Shown here: positions 16,747-25,750 of the stretch, piece after piece
Layout of the letters: each line of letters starts with the position of its first letter
Position numbering within the stretch: position 1 is the first letter of the stretch
Made by a program: the position numbers and the translations under genes
Assembly (NCBI RefSeq): GCF_013334205.1
Contig: NZ_CP054424.1
Location: 2,438,001 to 2,502,000 of the forward strand
Length of the DNA: 64,000 bases
Reading direction: 5' to 3'
Source: Rhodoferax sp. BAB1
GTDB lineage: Bacteria; Pseudomonadota; Gammaproteobacteria; Burkholderiales; Burkholderiaceae_C
The notes under the pieces: model-generated
The model's database searches: none
What the model saw: only the letters and a program-made list of their open reading frames with translations
What the model was told of the DNA's origin: nothing

Positions 16747-18315
16747 TTATGCCCGGATGAGGAAGTTGCGCATCATGCCCATGTCCTCGTGCTCGAGGTT
16801 GTGGCAGTGATAGAGAAACAGGCCTGGATGATCGGCAAAGCGCAGCAGCAGACGCACACGTTCGCCGGGCATGAGCAGCACGGTGTCTTTCCAGCCTTCG
16901 TCCACCAGGCCGGCGCTCAGGCTGCGCCAGGCCGATGTCGCCTGCGGATGCACACGCCGGTCCATGACGCGAAACTGCACGCCATGGATGTGCAAGGGGT
17001 GCGGCAAGCTGCCCATCATGCCCATGCCGGCTTCGTTGACGAACTGCCACACCTCGGTGCTGCCCAGGCGCACGACTTCATCGTCCGCCACGCGCTCCAT
17101 CTCGAAGACACGGCCGTTGAGGCCCCAGACCATGCCGCCGGCGGTGACGTGGAAGGTGCGCGGATTGTTGAGATTGCCCGCCTGCTCCGGCTGCAGTGGC
17201 GCGATGCGCGCCAGCCGCGCAGGCAATTTGCCGGCCACGGCAGCCCCCGGCCCCATGTGCAGCCTGAGCACGGAAAACGCTGCGCCCTGATCCAGCGCGC
17301 CTGCGCCGCCGCCCATGCGCCCCATGCCGCCCATCATGGAGCCGCCTTGTGCGGCAAAGGCCAGACTTTGCAGGCGCAACTCGTCTCCGGCAGCACGTAC
17401 CGAGAAATCGACCCACAGTTCCACGCGCTCGGCCGGCGCCAGCGTGACATAGGGGCGCGTCACGGGTTCGGCCAGCAGGCCGCCGTCGGTGCCGATCACG
17501 GTCATGGGCGTGCCGTCGTTCCAGGCCAGTTTGTAGATGCGCGAATTGGAGCCGTTCAGCAAGCGCAGCCGGTAGGCTCGCCGCTCGACATCCAGTGCGG
17601 CATCGGGCCGGCCATTGACCAGAATCTGCCCGCCCAGAAAGCCGGCCATGCGCGCCATCATGCCGCCCATGCCGCCACCGCCGCTGACGTAGTGCAGCTG
17701 GTTGTCGGTGCCGAAGCTGCGGTCCTGAATGACCAGCGCGAGATCGTGCTCGCCGCCGGGCAGGTCCAGGGCGCGCTCTTCCTCGTCGCTGACGATCAGC
17801 AGACCCGCCAGCCCGCCGTACACCTGGGTGCCCGTCAGGCCATGCGGATGCGGGTGGAACCAGTAGGTGCCGGCGCGGTTGGTGATCTCGAACTCGTAGA
17901 CAATCTGCCCGCCCGGCGGCACCGCGAAACGCGGGTGGCCGTCCATGGACTCGGGCACCAGCATGCCGTGCCAGTGCACCACACTGGGCTGGGGCAGCTG
18001 GTTGATGAAATGGATGCGCACCCGCATGCCGCGGCGCACCCGGATGATGGGGCCCAGGTAGCTGTCGGTCAGTGTGGTGACCGCGCTGGCATCGCCCTTG
18101 ATCACCTTGGCGTGGTAGCGCCAGACCCGCGTGGCCGGCCCACGGAAAATGCCTACCTGATCGGGCGCGGCGCGCAACGCCAGCTCAAGATCGGGGACGA
18201 AGTTGGCGCTGCTGCCTTGCGCTGCATGTGCCAGCGCAGGCACGGCACCCAGCAGGGCCGCGGCGCCCGCGCTGCCCAGAAACTGCCGGCGGCCCGGGGC
18301 GTGGAAGGCATGCAT
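16747..18315 (-). CDS. Multicopper oxidase (CueO/laccase-like), Tat-exported
   Basis: A 522-aa periplasmic three-domain copper oxidase. The N-terminus PGRRQFLGSAGAAALLG is a twin-arginine signal. Copper-binding motifs appear in order: HWHG, HPHPHG, HPLHIHG and HCHNLEHEDMGMM, the last including the type 1 Cys, His and Met. A Met/Gly-rich insertion (GGSMMGGMGRMGGG) in the middle resembles the methionine-rich segments of cuprous oxidases. It probably oxidises Cu(I) to the less toxic Cu(II) in the periplasm. It is last in the copper operon, its ATG directly abutting the stop of the Spy-like gene. Confidence 0.9.
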   Translation of the reverse strand: MHAFHAPGRRQFLGSAGAAALLGAVPALAHAAQGSSANFVPDLELALRAAPDQVGIFRGPATRVWRYHAKVIKGDASAVTTLTDSYLGPIIRVRRGMRVRIHFINQLPQPSVVHWHGMLVPESMDGHPRFAVPPGGQIVYEFEITNRAGTYWFHPHPHGLTGTQVYGGLAGLLIVSDEEERALDLPGGEHDLALVIQDRSFGTDNQLHYVSGGGGMGGMMARMAGFLGGQILVNGRPDAALDVERRAYRLRLLNGSNSRIYKLAWNDGTPMTVIGTDGGLLAEPVTRPYVTLAPAERVELWVDFSVRAAGDELRLQSLAFAAQGGSMMGGMGRMGGGAGALDQGAAFSVLRLHMGPGAAVAGKLPARLARIAPLQPEQAGNLNNPRTFHVTAGGMVWGLNGRVFEMERVADDEVVRLGSTEVWQFVNEAGMGMMGSLPHPLHIHGVQFRVMDRRVHPQATSAWRSLSAGLVDEGWKDTVLLMPGERVRLLLRFADHPGLFLYHCHNLEHEDMGMMRNFLIRA

Positions 18316-18990
18316 CTATGGTGCTCCCATCCAGCCCAGACCGCGCTGGGCGCGCGCCAGTTCCCTGCGCTGGCTGTCTGTCAGAAGTGCATCGGTCTTC
18401 TGCTGCAGGTCGATGGCGGCCAAGATGTGCTGGCGCTGGACATCGTGCAAGGCAAGGGCCGCCGCGCGGATGGCGGGCCAATCACGTTTTTCTGCAGCGT
18501 ACAGACGGCTCAGGCTGGCCTGGGACGCCCAGACCTGCTGCATGAGCGCGCGCTGGCGGTTCTGCGGCTCGCCGTGCAGTTGTACCAACTTCTGCTCCTG
18601 CTCGGGCGTGAGGTCGGGCAAGGCCCAGGGCATCGTGCCGTAGAAGCCCCCCGGCATGCCCATGCCATAGCCCATGCCGGGCGCACCGTAGGCGCCACCC
18701 ATCATGCCCCAGCCCGGGCCGTAGCCATCACGCCCCATCATGTCCGGCCCCATGCCGCGCCAGGCCGGGCCGACATCGCCCCGGTAGCCCTCGCCGCGGT
18801 AGCCGCGCTCACCCCGATACCCCTCACCCCAGTTGCCCATGTGACCCCAGCCGCCCATGTGTCCCCAGCCGGGTCCCGCACCACCGTCGTAGTAACCCAT
18901 GCCGCCGCGTCCGTGCCCGAAGGCCAGAAAACCGGTGACCACCACCAGGACCACCCACGCGGCGATCCAATACCAATGTCTGCGATTCAT
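18316..18990 (-). CDS. Spy/CpxP-like periplasmic protein with Met/Gly/Tyr-rich region
   Basis: A 224-aa protein. ATG 18990 follows AGGAG and starts a hydrophobic signal or anchor (MNRRHWYWIAAWVVLVVVTGFLA). A long region rich in Gly, Met, Tyr and Arg follows, with repeated GYRGE units and several MG pairs. The C-terminal helical part carries two LTxxQ motifs (LTPEQEQKL and LTDSQRREL) as in Spy/CpxP. Related proteins scavenge metals or chaperone proteins in the periplasm under copper stress. An upstream in-frame extension to 19365 overlaps the SHOCT gene antiparallel in frame and is not real. Confidence 0.75.
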   Translation of the reverse strand: MNRRHWYWIAAWVVLVVVTGFLAFGHGRGGMGYYDGGAGPGWGHMGGWGHMGNWGEGYRGERGYRGEGYRGDVGPAWRGMGPDMMGRDGYGPGWGMMGGAYGAPGMGYGMGMPGGFYGTMPWALPDLTPEQEQKLVQLHGEPQNRQRALMQQVWASQASLSRLYAAEKRDWPAIRAAALALHDVQRQHILAAIDLQQKTDALLTDSQRRELARAQRGLGWMGAP

Positions 18991-19073
18991 GATTGACTCC
19001 TTTGAGCTGTGTGCGCCACGCCGGCACGGCACAGGGGCCGCGTGAGCTGGCAAGTGCCTGCTGCCTGGTCTGT

Positions 19074-19328
19074 CTACTGCGTCAGTTCGCGTTTGATCTT
19101 GAGGTACTCGGCCTCGTCGATCTCGCCGCGCGCGTAGCGTTCCTTGAGGATGTCCATGGCCGAGCGTGAACCGCCGACGCTGTGACCGTGGCCCGGGCTG
19201 CCCGGGGGCTGGCCCAGCCATCGCACTACGGCGATGACGCCCACGATGATGATGACCCACCACAGGATCATGAAGATCCCGCCGAAACCGAAACCGAAGC
19301 CGAAAGGCATGCCGTATCCGTCCATCAT
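19074..19328 (-). CDS. Small SHOCT-domain membrane protein
   Basis: An 84-aa protein. It has a Gly/Phe-rich N-terminus ([17 protein letters not shown]), one transmembrane helix ([21 protein letters not shown]), then a C-terminal SHOCT motif ([26 protein letters not shown]). SHOCT proteins of this size commonly accompany copper P-type ATPases in beta-proteobacteria. Their exact role is unknown; regulation or oligomerisation at the membrane is a guess. Preceded by AAGGAGAAC just upstream of ATG 19328. It sits between the ATPase and Spy-like genes in the same direction. Confidence 0.8.
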   Translation of the reverse strand: MMDGYGMPFGFGFGFGGIFMILWWVIIIVGVIAVVRWLGQPPGSPGHGHSVGGSRSAMDILKERYARGEIDEAEYLKIKRELTQ

Positions 19329-19413
19329 GTGCGTTCTCCTTGTTGTTGAACTGTGTACGAGTCATGCGAAACGGGCGAGTTCCGTGGCGCGCCGAGTTCG
19401 CGCGCCTGGTGAC

Positions 19414-21768
19414 TCAAAGCTTGATCTGCCTCAAACGCAGCGCATTGCCGATCACCGACACGGAACTGAAGCTCATGGCCAGCGCCGCAATCAGCGGCGA
19501 CAGCAGCCAGCCCGTGAGCGGGTACAGCACCCCTGCTGCCACCGGGATGCCCATGGCGTTGTACAGCAGCGCGAACAACAGGTTCTGCTTCATGTTGGCC
19601 ACCGTGTCTTGCGAGAGCTTGCGCGCGACAACCATGCCGCGCAGATCACCCTTGACCAGGGTCACCTGCGCGCTGTTCATCGCCACGTCGGTTCCGGTAC
19701 CCATGGCCACGCCCACATCGGCGCGGGCCAGCGCGGGCGCATCGTTGATGCCGTCACCCGCCATGGCGACGATGCAGCCTTCCTTCTGCAAACGCTCGAC
19801 CAGCAGTAGCTTGTCCGCGGGTTTGACTTCTCCGTGCACCTCGTCGATACCCAGCCGCGCACCCACCGCCCTGGCGGTGGTGTGTCCGTCGCCCGTGGCC
19901 ATGACGATGCGCAAGCCGGCGGCCTTGAGGGTGGCCAGCGCCTCAGGGGTGCTCGCCTTGACCGGGTCGGACACGGCCAGCAGGCCTGCCAACTGGCCAT
20001 CAACGGCCAGGTGCATCACGCTGGCCCCTTCGGCGCGCAAGGCCTCGGCCTGATCCAGCAAGGACGTGACGGACACGCCGATTTGCTGCATCAGGCGGGT
20101 GTTGCCCAAGGCGAGCTGTCGCCCGCCGACCTGGCCGCGCACGCCGATGCCCGAGCCTGACTCGAAATTCTCCGGCTTGTCCAGCGCCAGGCCCTGCTCG
20201 CGTGCGGCGCGCACAATGGCATCGGCCAGCGGGTGCTCGCTGCCCTGGTCCAGACTGGCGGCGAGGCGCAGCACTTCCGTGGCGTCAAAGCCGGTGGCGG
20301 GCACCGCCCGGTCGAACGCCGGGCGGCCTTCGGTCAGGGTGCCGGTCTTGTCGATGATGAGCGTGTCGACCTTGCGGAAGTTCTCGATGGCTGCGGCGTC
20401 GCGAAACAGAACGCCCTGCGTGGCACCGCGCCCGGTGGCCACCATGATCGACATGGGCGTGGCCAGCCCGAGTGCGCAAGGGCAGGCGATGATCAGCACC
20501 GCCACCGCGTTGATCAGGCCATAGACCCAGCGCGGTTCGGGGCCGAACAGGCCCCAGGCAAAGAAGGTCAGCACGGCAATGGCCACGACGGACACCACGA
20601 AGTAGCCCGCCACCACGTCGGCCATGCGCTGCATGGGCGCGCGCGAGCGCTGGGCCTGCGCCACCATCTGCACGATCTGCGACAGCACCGTGGCCGCGCC
20701 AACGCGCTCGGAGCGCATGACCAGCGAGCCCGAGGTGTTCAGCGTGGCGCCGATCACCTTATCGCCCACGCGCTTGGTCACGGGCATGGGCTCGCCGGTG
20801 AGCATGGACTCGTCCACCGAACTGCTGCCCTCGACCACCTCGCCGTCCACCGGCACCTTCTCGCCGGGACGAATGCGCAAGCTGTCGCCCACGTGCACGT
20901 GACTCAGGGGCACGTCTTCCTCGCTGCCGTCGTCCTTGATGCGGCGCGCCGTCTTGGGCGCCAGGCCGAGCAGCGACTTGATGGCGGCCGAGGTTTGTGA
21001 CCGCGCCTTGAGTTCGAGCATCTGGCCCAGCAGCGTGAGCGAGATGATGACGGCCGCGGCCTCGAAGTAGACAGCCACCCGCCCCATGGAGACAAAGGAA
21101 TCCGGAAACACCTGGGGTGCCGCCGTGGCCACCACGCTGTACACAAAGGCGGCGCCGGTTCCCAGGCCGATCAGCGTCCACATATTGGGGTTGCGCGTGA
21201 CGACCGATTGCCAGCCCCGCACGAAGAAGGGCATGCCGGCCCACAAGGCAATCGGCAGGGACAGCACCAGCTCCACCCAGCTTTGCGTGCCCATGTCCAT
21301 CCACCGCAGGCGGTGGCCGAACATGGCCAGCACGAAAACCGCCGCCGTCAGGGGCAGGGTCCACCAGAAGCGACGCGAGAAGTCTTTCAGCTCGGGGTTC
21401 TCGTCATCGTCCAGGTTGGGCAGTACGGGCTCCAGCGCCATGCCGCACTTGGGGCAGTGGCCCGGGTGATTCTGGCGCACCTCGGGGTGCATGGGGCAGG
21501 TGTAGATGGTGCCTGCGGCTGGGGCGTCTGTCGCGGCCGCGCTGGATTGCGCCGGTGCCAGATACTTTTGCGGGTCGGCCGAGAACTTGCCTTCGCACTT
21601 CGCGCTGCAAAAGTAATAGGGCCGACCCTCGTGTACCAGCTTGTATTTCGCCTGCTCGGTGACCGTCATCCCGCATACGGGGTCTTTCAGGGAGTCAGGT
21701 GAAATCGCGGCGACATGCCGGGCGTGAGGGGTGTGATCGCCAGCTGAATGGTGGGTGGTGTTGGCCAT
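19414..21768 (-). CDS. copA: Copper-translocating P1B-type ATPase with N-terminal YHS and metal-binding domains
   Basis: A 784-aa heavy-metal exporter. The N-terminus carries a YHS domain ([10 protein letters not shown] ... [12 protein letters not shown]) and a heavy-metal-binding motif ([26 protein letters not shown]) instead of the usual CxxC ferredoxin-like HMA domains. Transmembrane copper site [10 protein letters not shown], phosphorylation site DKTGTLTEG, nucleotide-domain HP (SEHPLAD) and hinge GDGINDAP are all present. It pumps Cu(I) out of the cytoplasm and is first in the copper operon. The promoter would lie in 21769-22050, where I see no clear CueR-type dyad. The gene symbol is by function class; silver transport is also possible. 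Confidence 0.9.
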   Translation of the reverse strand: MANTTHHSAGDHTPHARHVAAISPDSLKDPVCGMTVTEQAKYKLVHEGRPYYFCSAKCEGKFSADPQKYLAPAQSSAAATDAPAAGTIYTCPMHPEVRQNHPGHCPKCGMALEPVLPNLDDDENPELKDFSRRFWWTLPLTAAVFVLAMFGHRLRWMDMGTQSWVELVLSLPIALWAGMPFFVRGWQSVVTRNPNMWTLIGLGTGAAFVYSVVATAAPQVFPDSFVSMGRVAVYFEAAAVIISLTLLGQMLELKARSQTSAAIKSLLGLAPKTARRIKDDGSEEDVPLSHVHVGDSLRIRPGEKVPVDGEVVEGSSSVDESMLTGEPMPVTKRVGDKVIGATLNTSGSLVMRSERVGAATVLSQIVQMVAQAQRSRAPMQRMADVVAGYFVVSVVAIAVLTFFAWGLFGPEPRWVYGLINAVAVLIIACPCALGLATPMSIMVATGRGATQGVLFRDAAAIENFRKVDTLIIDKTGTLTEGRPAFDRAVPATGFDATEVLRLAASLDQGSEHPLADAIVRAAREQGLALDKPENFESGSGIGVRGQVGGRQLALGNTRLMQQIGVSVTSLLDQAEALRAEGASVMHLAVDGQLAGLLAVSDPVKASTPEALATLKAAGLRIVMATGDGHTTARAVGARLGIDEVHGEVKPADKLLLVERLQKEGCIVAMAGDGINDAPALARADVGVAMGTGTDVAMNSAQVTLVKGDLRGMVVARKLSQDTVANMKQNLLFALLYNAMGIPVAAGVLYPLTGWLLSPLIAALAMSFSSVSVIGNALRLRQIKL

Positions 21769-22050
21769 ACGGTGACTCCCTTCCCGTTAGATCTGGATGG
21801 GTATCGCGCCTCATCATTTCGCCCACTCGATGAGGCGACAGGGGCGCGGCCGGTCATGCTGCACGAACCATTGGACGCCAGATTCAGACCATTCGCAACA
21901 GCAACTGTGATGAATCATGCATCGGGCGCGGGTTGGCGCTCGTAAAAAGGCCTGCTCCAGCGCATCGAGCACGAAGCATTGACGAATGCGGCCAGGCTGA
22001 TGTCCACTCGGGTATCTTGGCCGAAACGGTCAGAATCAGGAGCGCCTGCC

Positions 22051-22422
22051 ATGACACAAACTGCCACCGTCTCCATCAACGGCCGGGACGTTCTGGTCGA
22101 ATGGAGCCCTGCTGCGGCGAAGGCACTGGCCGCGCGGAACACACCGCTCATCGTCGAGCTTGAACTGTATTTTTCCTGCCTGGTGAAGAAGTTCGTGCAC
22201 TTCCATGACGATGCGCCGGGCCGCAGCACCGTGGCGGTTGGCAGCAAGCTGCGGCTCTACTTTCGCCCCGTCACGTCGACGGCTTGCCATATGGAGCAGG
22301 CTGAAGCCCTGGGTCGGCAGCCTGAAGTCGAACTGGACACCGATGCAGTACGCAAGATGGCGCCGAAGAAGGTCAGCATCGACCACGTGAAAGGCGCATG
22401 GCGGGGCAGCTACAGCCTTTGA
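22051..22422 (+). CDS. Conserved hypothetical protein
   Basis: A 123-aa soluble protein starting at ATG 22051, with AGGAG at 22038-22042. There is no signal peptide or membrane segment. The central part (LELYFSCLVKKFVHFHDD) and the basic C-terminus (KMAPKKVSIDHVKGAWRGSYSL) suggest a compact folded protein, but I do not recognise a domain. Longer in-frame starts upstream (from 21979) lack an SD. It stands alone on the plus strand next to the copper operon, with no obvious operon partner. Confidence 0.6.
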   Translation: MTQTATVSINGRDVLVEWSPAAAKALAARNTPLIVELELYFSCLVKKFVHFHDDAPGRSTVAVGSKLRLYFRPVTSTACHMEQAEALGRQPEVELDTDAVRKMAPKKVSIDHVKGAWRGSYSL

Positions 22423-22444
22423 AGACTGCCGAATGACTGCTTTT

Positions 22445-22565
22445 GTGAGGGGGTTGCTTCCGCTATGGGCCGGGAACATCTGCCTTGAACAGCGGCTTCA
22501 CGCTCTGCAGCAGTCATCAGGGCTCCGACACCGAGTGACTGCAGACAGCCTTGAACGGACATCGG
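22445..22565. repeat. Dispersed intergenic repeat, degraded copy 3
   Basis: Contains CCGCTATGGGCCGGGA, CATCTGCCTTGAAC and AGCGGCTTCACGCTCTGCAGCAG, which track the corresponding blocks of the repeat at 16400-16620 and 23840-24055. The central hairpin has decayed. The remainder of 22566-22928 is non-coding as far as I can see; it contains a small hairpin (CCGCA-CTTTTT-TGCGG) just upstream of the next gene. Confidence 0.45.
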
Positions 22566-22928
22566 CCACGATTGAGTGAACTACCGCCCCTGGCCGCCAG
22601 CGTGAGTACCAGGCGTCGCCAGGGAGCTGATCTTCAGCGCGGCGGCCCTGCCGGCCAGAGTCTGCTTGCGACATACCCCGGGGAGACCCGGTCCCGGCCA
22701 AAAGCGGTCACTGAGTGATCCTTTTTGGGGGATAGACGTTCCGTGGCGCTCGTAGCGGCAGCCGGCCGTTACATTGCGGGGTTTCACGGTTTGTTATGAG
22801 CGCGGCTCTGCGCTATATTCGTGAGAATTCTTCAGACAAAACAAGCACTTAGCTTGCAGCAAGGGAGGCGCCAGGATGAACGTCCGTCCATGTAATTCCG
22901 CACTTTTTTGCGGTCCATATCACGTTAG

Positions 22929-23801
22929 ATGACAGACGCCGCCCCATCCGTCGCCTCACCATTGCTAGCTCTCGCCGAGCAAGTAGGGAAAGCCGTGGCC
23001 GTAATTGCTTCGCTGCTTCTTGTCGTCTCGGTCTTCTTCGACTACAGCTTCTTGCTTGCCATCGGCCTTTCCTTTGACGAGATTCCAAGCTCATTGTCTG
23101 AGCATGTCAGAAGCGCAATCCTGTGGGCGCCAAAAGTGCTTCTGACGGCCCTTGCATTTTTCATGTACGGGTTATTCCTTCGGAGGGTGGAAGGCGGAAA
23201 GTCCGAAGAAGAACTTATTGCGAGTTCGCCAACGCCCCGGTTTACACGGGCATTCCGAAAGTTCGGAGACTTGGTTGTCCCCGTTGTCGGCTCACTTGCA
23301 GCCTTGGTTGGACCATTCCTATCCAACGACCTACAGTGGGCCTACCTGCTCTTTATCCTGCTGTGGGGGTTTCTTGCGTTATCGGTAATCAATCACCCTC
23401 GCTTGGGAGCTTCGCTTTTGGGCCTACGCGCTCGACTGTTCGTCATGATCCCAATACTGCTTTCTATGGCTGGACTTCACGGCTATCAATCTGGTACTCG
23501 TATGCTCACAACGGCAACGCCGAAATGGGAGATGGTTCTCCGTGATGGATCAACGACGACGAAACAGACTCTATTGGGCATTCGTCGATTTGGTGGCTTC
23601 GCAATCGTTGTCGACCAAGCAAGGCTCGTCAGTGTCATTCCAAACGACGCCATAGTCTCTGTTAAGAATCTTGTGTCTCCGGTGCAGAGCGAACTAAATG
23701 CCTGCCGCTGGTTTGGCGTTTTATGCCAGTCTGCACAGAATCTGTCATCTAACCCTGCGGTCCAGGGGACGCTGCGCGATAAAGCCGCGCAGCGCCCCTG
23801 A
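22929..23801 (+). CDS. Hypothetical membrane protein whose 3' end runs into a repeat
   Basis: A 290-aa protein with four or five hydrophobic segments: VAVIASLLLVVSVFFDYSFLL; a second around LLTALAFFMYGLFL; two around VVPVVGSLAALVGPF and AYLLFILLWGFLALSVI; and one near FVMIPILLSMAG. A soluble tail of about 90 residues follows. The last 16 residues (NPAVQGTLRDKAAQRP) are encoded by a GC-rich hairpin repeat, so the natural C-terminus was probably replaced when the repeat landed. GC content is lower than the core genome. I do not recognise a family and the neighbours give no function. Confidence 0.6.
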   Translation: MTDAAPSVASPLLALAEQVGKAVAVIASLLLVVSVFFDYSFLLAIGLSFDEIPSSLSEHVRSAILWAPKVLLTALAFFMYGLFLRRVEGGKSEEELIASSPTPRFTRAFRKFGDLVVPVVGSLAALVGPFLSNDLQWAYLLFILLWGFLALSVINHPRLGASLLGLRARLFVMIPILLSMAGLHGYQSGTRMLTTATPKWEMVLRDGSTTTKQTLLGIRRFGGFAIVVDQARLVSVIPNDAIVSVKNLVSPVQSELNACRWFGVLCQSAQNLSSNPAVQGTLRDKAAQRP

Positions 23802-24055
23802 CCTCCACGTTGAGAGTCCGCTTTCGCTGTCGACGACGGTCCGCTATGGGTCGAAATCGCCAGTTAATGGACCGCGATAGCGGTAGATCGTTGGTCCAAG
23901 TCGGGCAGTCTTGGCCATCTTTGGCGGCCGATCCCTTGAACGTCCGCTTCGCGTTGTGAAGCGGCCCGTCAGCCTGAGAGCCCTTCAGTGGCTGGTATCG
24001 ATAGGAGCGGACATTGGCGCTCCGAAACCAATTGGCAGCAGCCAGCCTTTAGTGG
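23755..24055. repeat. Dispersed intergenic repeat, copy 2, with hairpin at its left end
   Basis: The left end has a perfect stem CGCTGCGCG (23770-23778) / ATAAAGC / CGCGCAGCG (23786-23794), extended by AGGGG and CCCCT. The stretch 23840-24055 matches copy 1 at 16400-16620, with a second hairpin CCGCTTC / GCGTTGT / GAAGCGG at 23944-23964. This accounts for nearly all of the non-coding gap before the polymerase gene. Confidence 0.7.
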
Positions 24056-24116
24056 GTGTTGGAATTACCTTTGGCGTTGATCAAAGGACTCGGCAAACAG
24101 AAGCGCGGTGAACTGG

Positions 24117-25400
24117 CTAAAACAATTGCCCCGTGCGAGCTTGCGCATGCAAGTCCTGCGTCATTTCTATCACGTTGGCCGATGTTTCGATCTCCTCCCA
24201 TTCGGCAAGGCGGATTAAGGTGCCAATACGCACGCCAAGCAATCGCAAACGACGCTCAAGTGGCGCGCGCTTTAGGCATTTCCCAGCAGCAGCGCGAATG
24301 ACTTTTGAGTTGTCTGTGTAATGCGGAAGCGTCAAGTCACGGGTGACGCTCCTGAAGTCATCGTAGCGCAGCTTGATGCCGATGGTGCGCCCCACGTAGC
24401 CCTTGCGCTGGAGGTCGTCGGCCACGCTCTCGCAAAGGGCGGTGAAGATAGCACCGAGCTCGGACTTGTCGCGCACGGCGTGCAGGTCGCGCTCAAAGGT
24501 GGTCTCACGGCTGATCGAGACCGGCTCGCTCTCCGTCATAACGGGCCTCTCGTCGCGTCCCCAGGATGCCTCATGCAGCCAAGCGCCGTTACTTTTTCCG
24601 AAGTGGGCAATGAGCCAGTCGCGCTCACGTCCTGCGAGCTGCCCAATAGTTTCGATGCCGTAGCTCCGGAGCTTCTCATCCATCTTGGGACCAACCCCGT
24701 TGATCTTGCGGCATGCAAGAGGCCAGATTATGGACTCCAGATCCTCGCCGTGCACGATCGAGATGCCGTTCGGTTTGTTGAACTCACTGGCCATCTTTGC
24801 AAGTAGTTTGTTGGGCGCAACTCCGATGGAGCAAGTCAATCCCGTGCCTTCGAAAATTTCCTTTTGAATGAGCCGGGCCAGTACTCGTCCACCAGAGCGC
24901 TGACCACCAGGCACTTCGGAAAAATCAATAAACACCTCATCAATGCCCCGGTTCTCCATGACGGGCGCAATGTCTTTAATGATGGATTTGAAGCGTTGGG
25001 AATAGCTTCGATACTCTATAAAATCCGTTGGCAGCATGATGGCTTCGGGGCAAAGCTTTGCTGCCTTCATCATGCCCATTGCCGATCCCACACCGAATTT
25101 GCGCGCCATATATGTGGCAGTGGTTATTACGCCGCGCCCGGTGTAATCCCTAAGTCGTCCAAATCCGCTGACAGGGATTTGACTCAATGCAGCCCGCTCT
25201 GTGGCCGCATCCCACGCAGTGTTGGGGTTCATTTGCAGCTTATCTTCACGAATCCGCTGCAACGCCAGATCAATGGCGCCGCGCCCGCCGCCAACTACCA
25301 CGGGAAGTCCTTTGAGTTGAGGATACCTTAGCAACTCCACAGATGCGAAAAACGCGTCCATGTCGAGGTGTGCGATGCGTCGAATTGTGGGAGAGGCCAT
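24117..25400 (-). CDS. dinB: Y-family DNA polymerase (DinB/Pol IV-like), associated with the recombinase element
   Basis: A complete 427-aa translesion polymerase. It has DMDAFFASVE (metal ligands), YTGRGVITTATYMARKFGVGSAMGMMKAAKLCP, the catalytic RGIDEVFIDFSEV, GVAPNKLLAKMAS, the helix-hairpin-helix KINGVGPKM, and a little-finger domain ending in ARTGQLF. It bypasses lesions in an error-prone way. It shares a long N-terminal similarity with the truncated, GC-richer dinB fragment at 31685-32125 on the other side of the recombinase genes. The 5' half is clearly AT-richer than parts of the 3' half (24340-24500), which may mean a mosaic gene. No LexA box is evident upstream. Confidence 0.9.
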   Translation of the reverse strand: MASPTIRRIAHLDMDAFFASVELLRYPQLKGLPVVVGGGRGAIDLALQRIREDKLQMNPNTAWDAATERAALSQIPVSGFGRLRDYTGRGVITTATYMARKFGVGSAMGMMKAAKLCPEAIMLPTDFIEYRSYSQRFKSIIKDIAPVMENRGIDEVFIDFSEVPGGQRSGGRVLARLIQKEIFEGTGLTCSIGVAPNKLLAKMASEFNKPNGISIVHGEDLESIIWPLACRKINGVGPKMDEKLRSYGIETIGQLAGRERDWLIAHFGKSNGAWLHEASWGRDERPVMTESEPVSISRETTFERDLHAVRDKSELGAIFTALCESVADDLQRKGYVGRTIGIKLRYDDFRSVTRDLTLPHYTDNSKVIRAAAGKCLKRAPLERRLRLLGVRIGTLIRLAEWEEIETSANVIEMTQDLHAQARTGQLF

Positions 25401-25750
25401 TTCTGCGATCTATGACAAAGGACCGTCTTTGGAACGTTTGTAGTCTATGGAGTTCGCGCGACTCGCCGGCACCTTTTCGGAGGCTGAATGAGACCCCTTA
25501 TATACAAGGGGAAAGAAATGGCCGAATACTGCGACGGGGGCGTCTGCCTAGCCCTACTTCAGTTCAAACTAGATTAGTCAGCAAAGCTTGTGGTCAGAAC
25601 TTGGGGGTTTTATCCACAGTGCCATGTCATTTCGACATGTTTACACTGTACCGCAAGAAAATGCCGAGGTATTTCTGCGAAAAATGGCGTAGCCAATCGA
25701 GCGCAATGCAACTTCCGCGCGCCGAGGAGATCGAGCGTCGGCTACGCCTA
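25401..25750. other. Non-coding stretch with several palindromes inside the mobile element
   Basis: 350 bp between the small coiled-coil gene and dinB without a credible gene. It contains CCCCTT-ATATAC-AAGGGG at 25494-25511 and CATGTC-ATTTC-GACATG at 25623-25639, both with perfect 6-bp arms, plus a sequence matching a DnaA box (TTATCCACA, 25610-25618). This is a candidate recombinase-binding or regulatory region; nothing here proves a function. Confidence 0.45.

Noticed and set aside
18316-19365. Open frame of 349 codons extending the Spy-like protein upstream
   Set aside because: The extension overlaps the SHOCT gene in another frame and is Arg/His-rich; a good SD and signal sequence begin at 18990.
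25401-25500. LexA box upstream of the complete dinB
   Set aside because: No CTGT-N8-ACAG-like sequence could be found in the 100 bp before the start.
25610-25618. DnaA box suggesting a replication origin in the element
   Set aside because: A single TTATCCACA match without clustered boxes, iterons or a replication gene is not enough.
25401-25750. CRISPR array or tandem repeats near the palindromes
   Set aside because: The palindromes are different from each other and not regularly spaced; no repeated unit is present.
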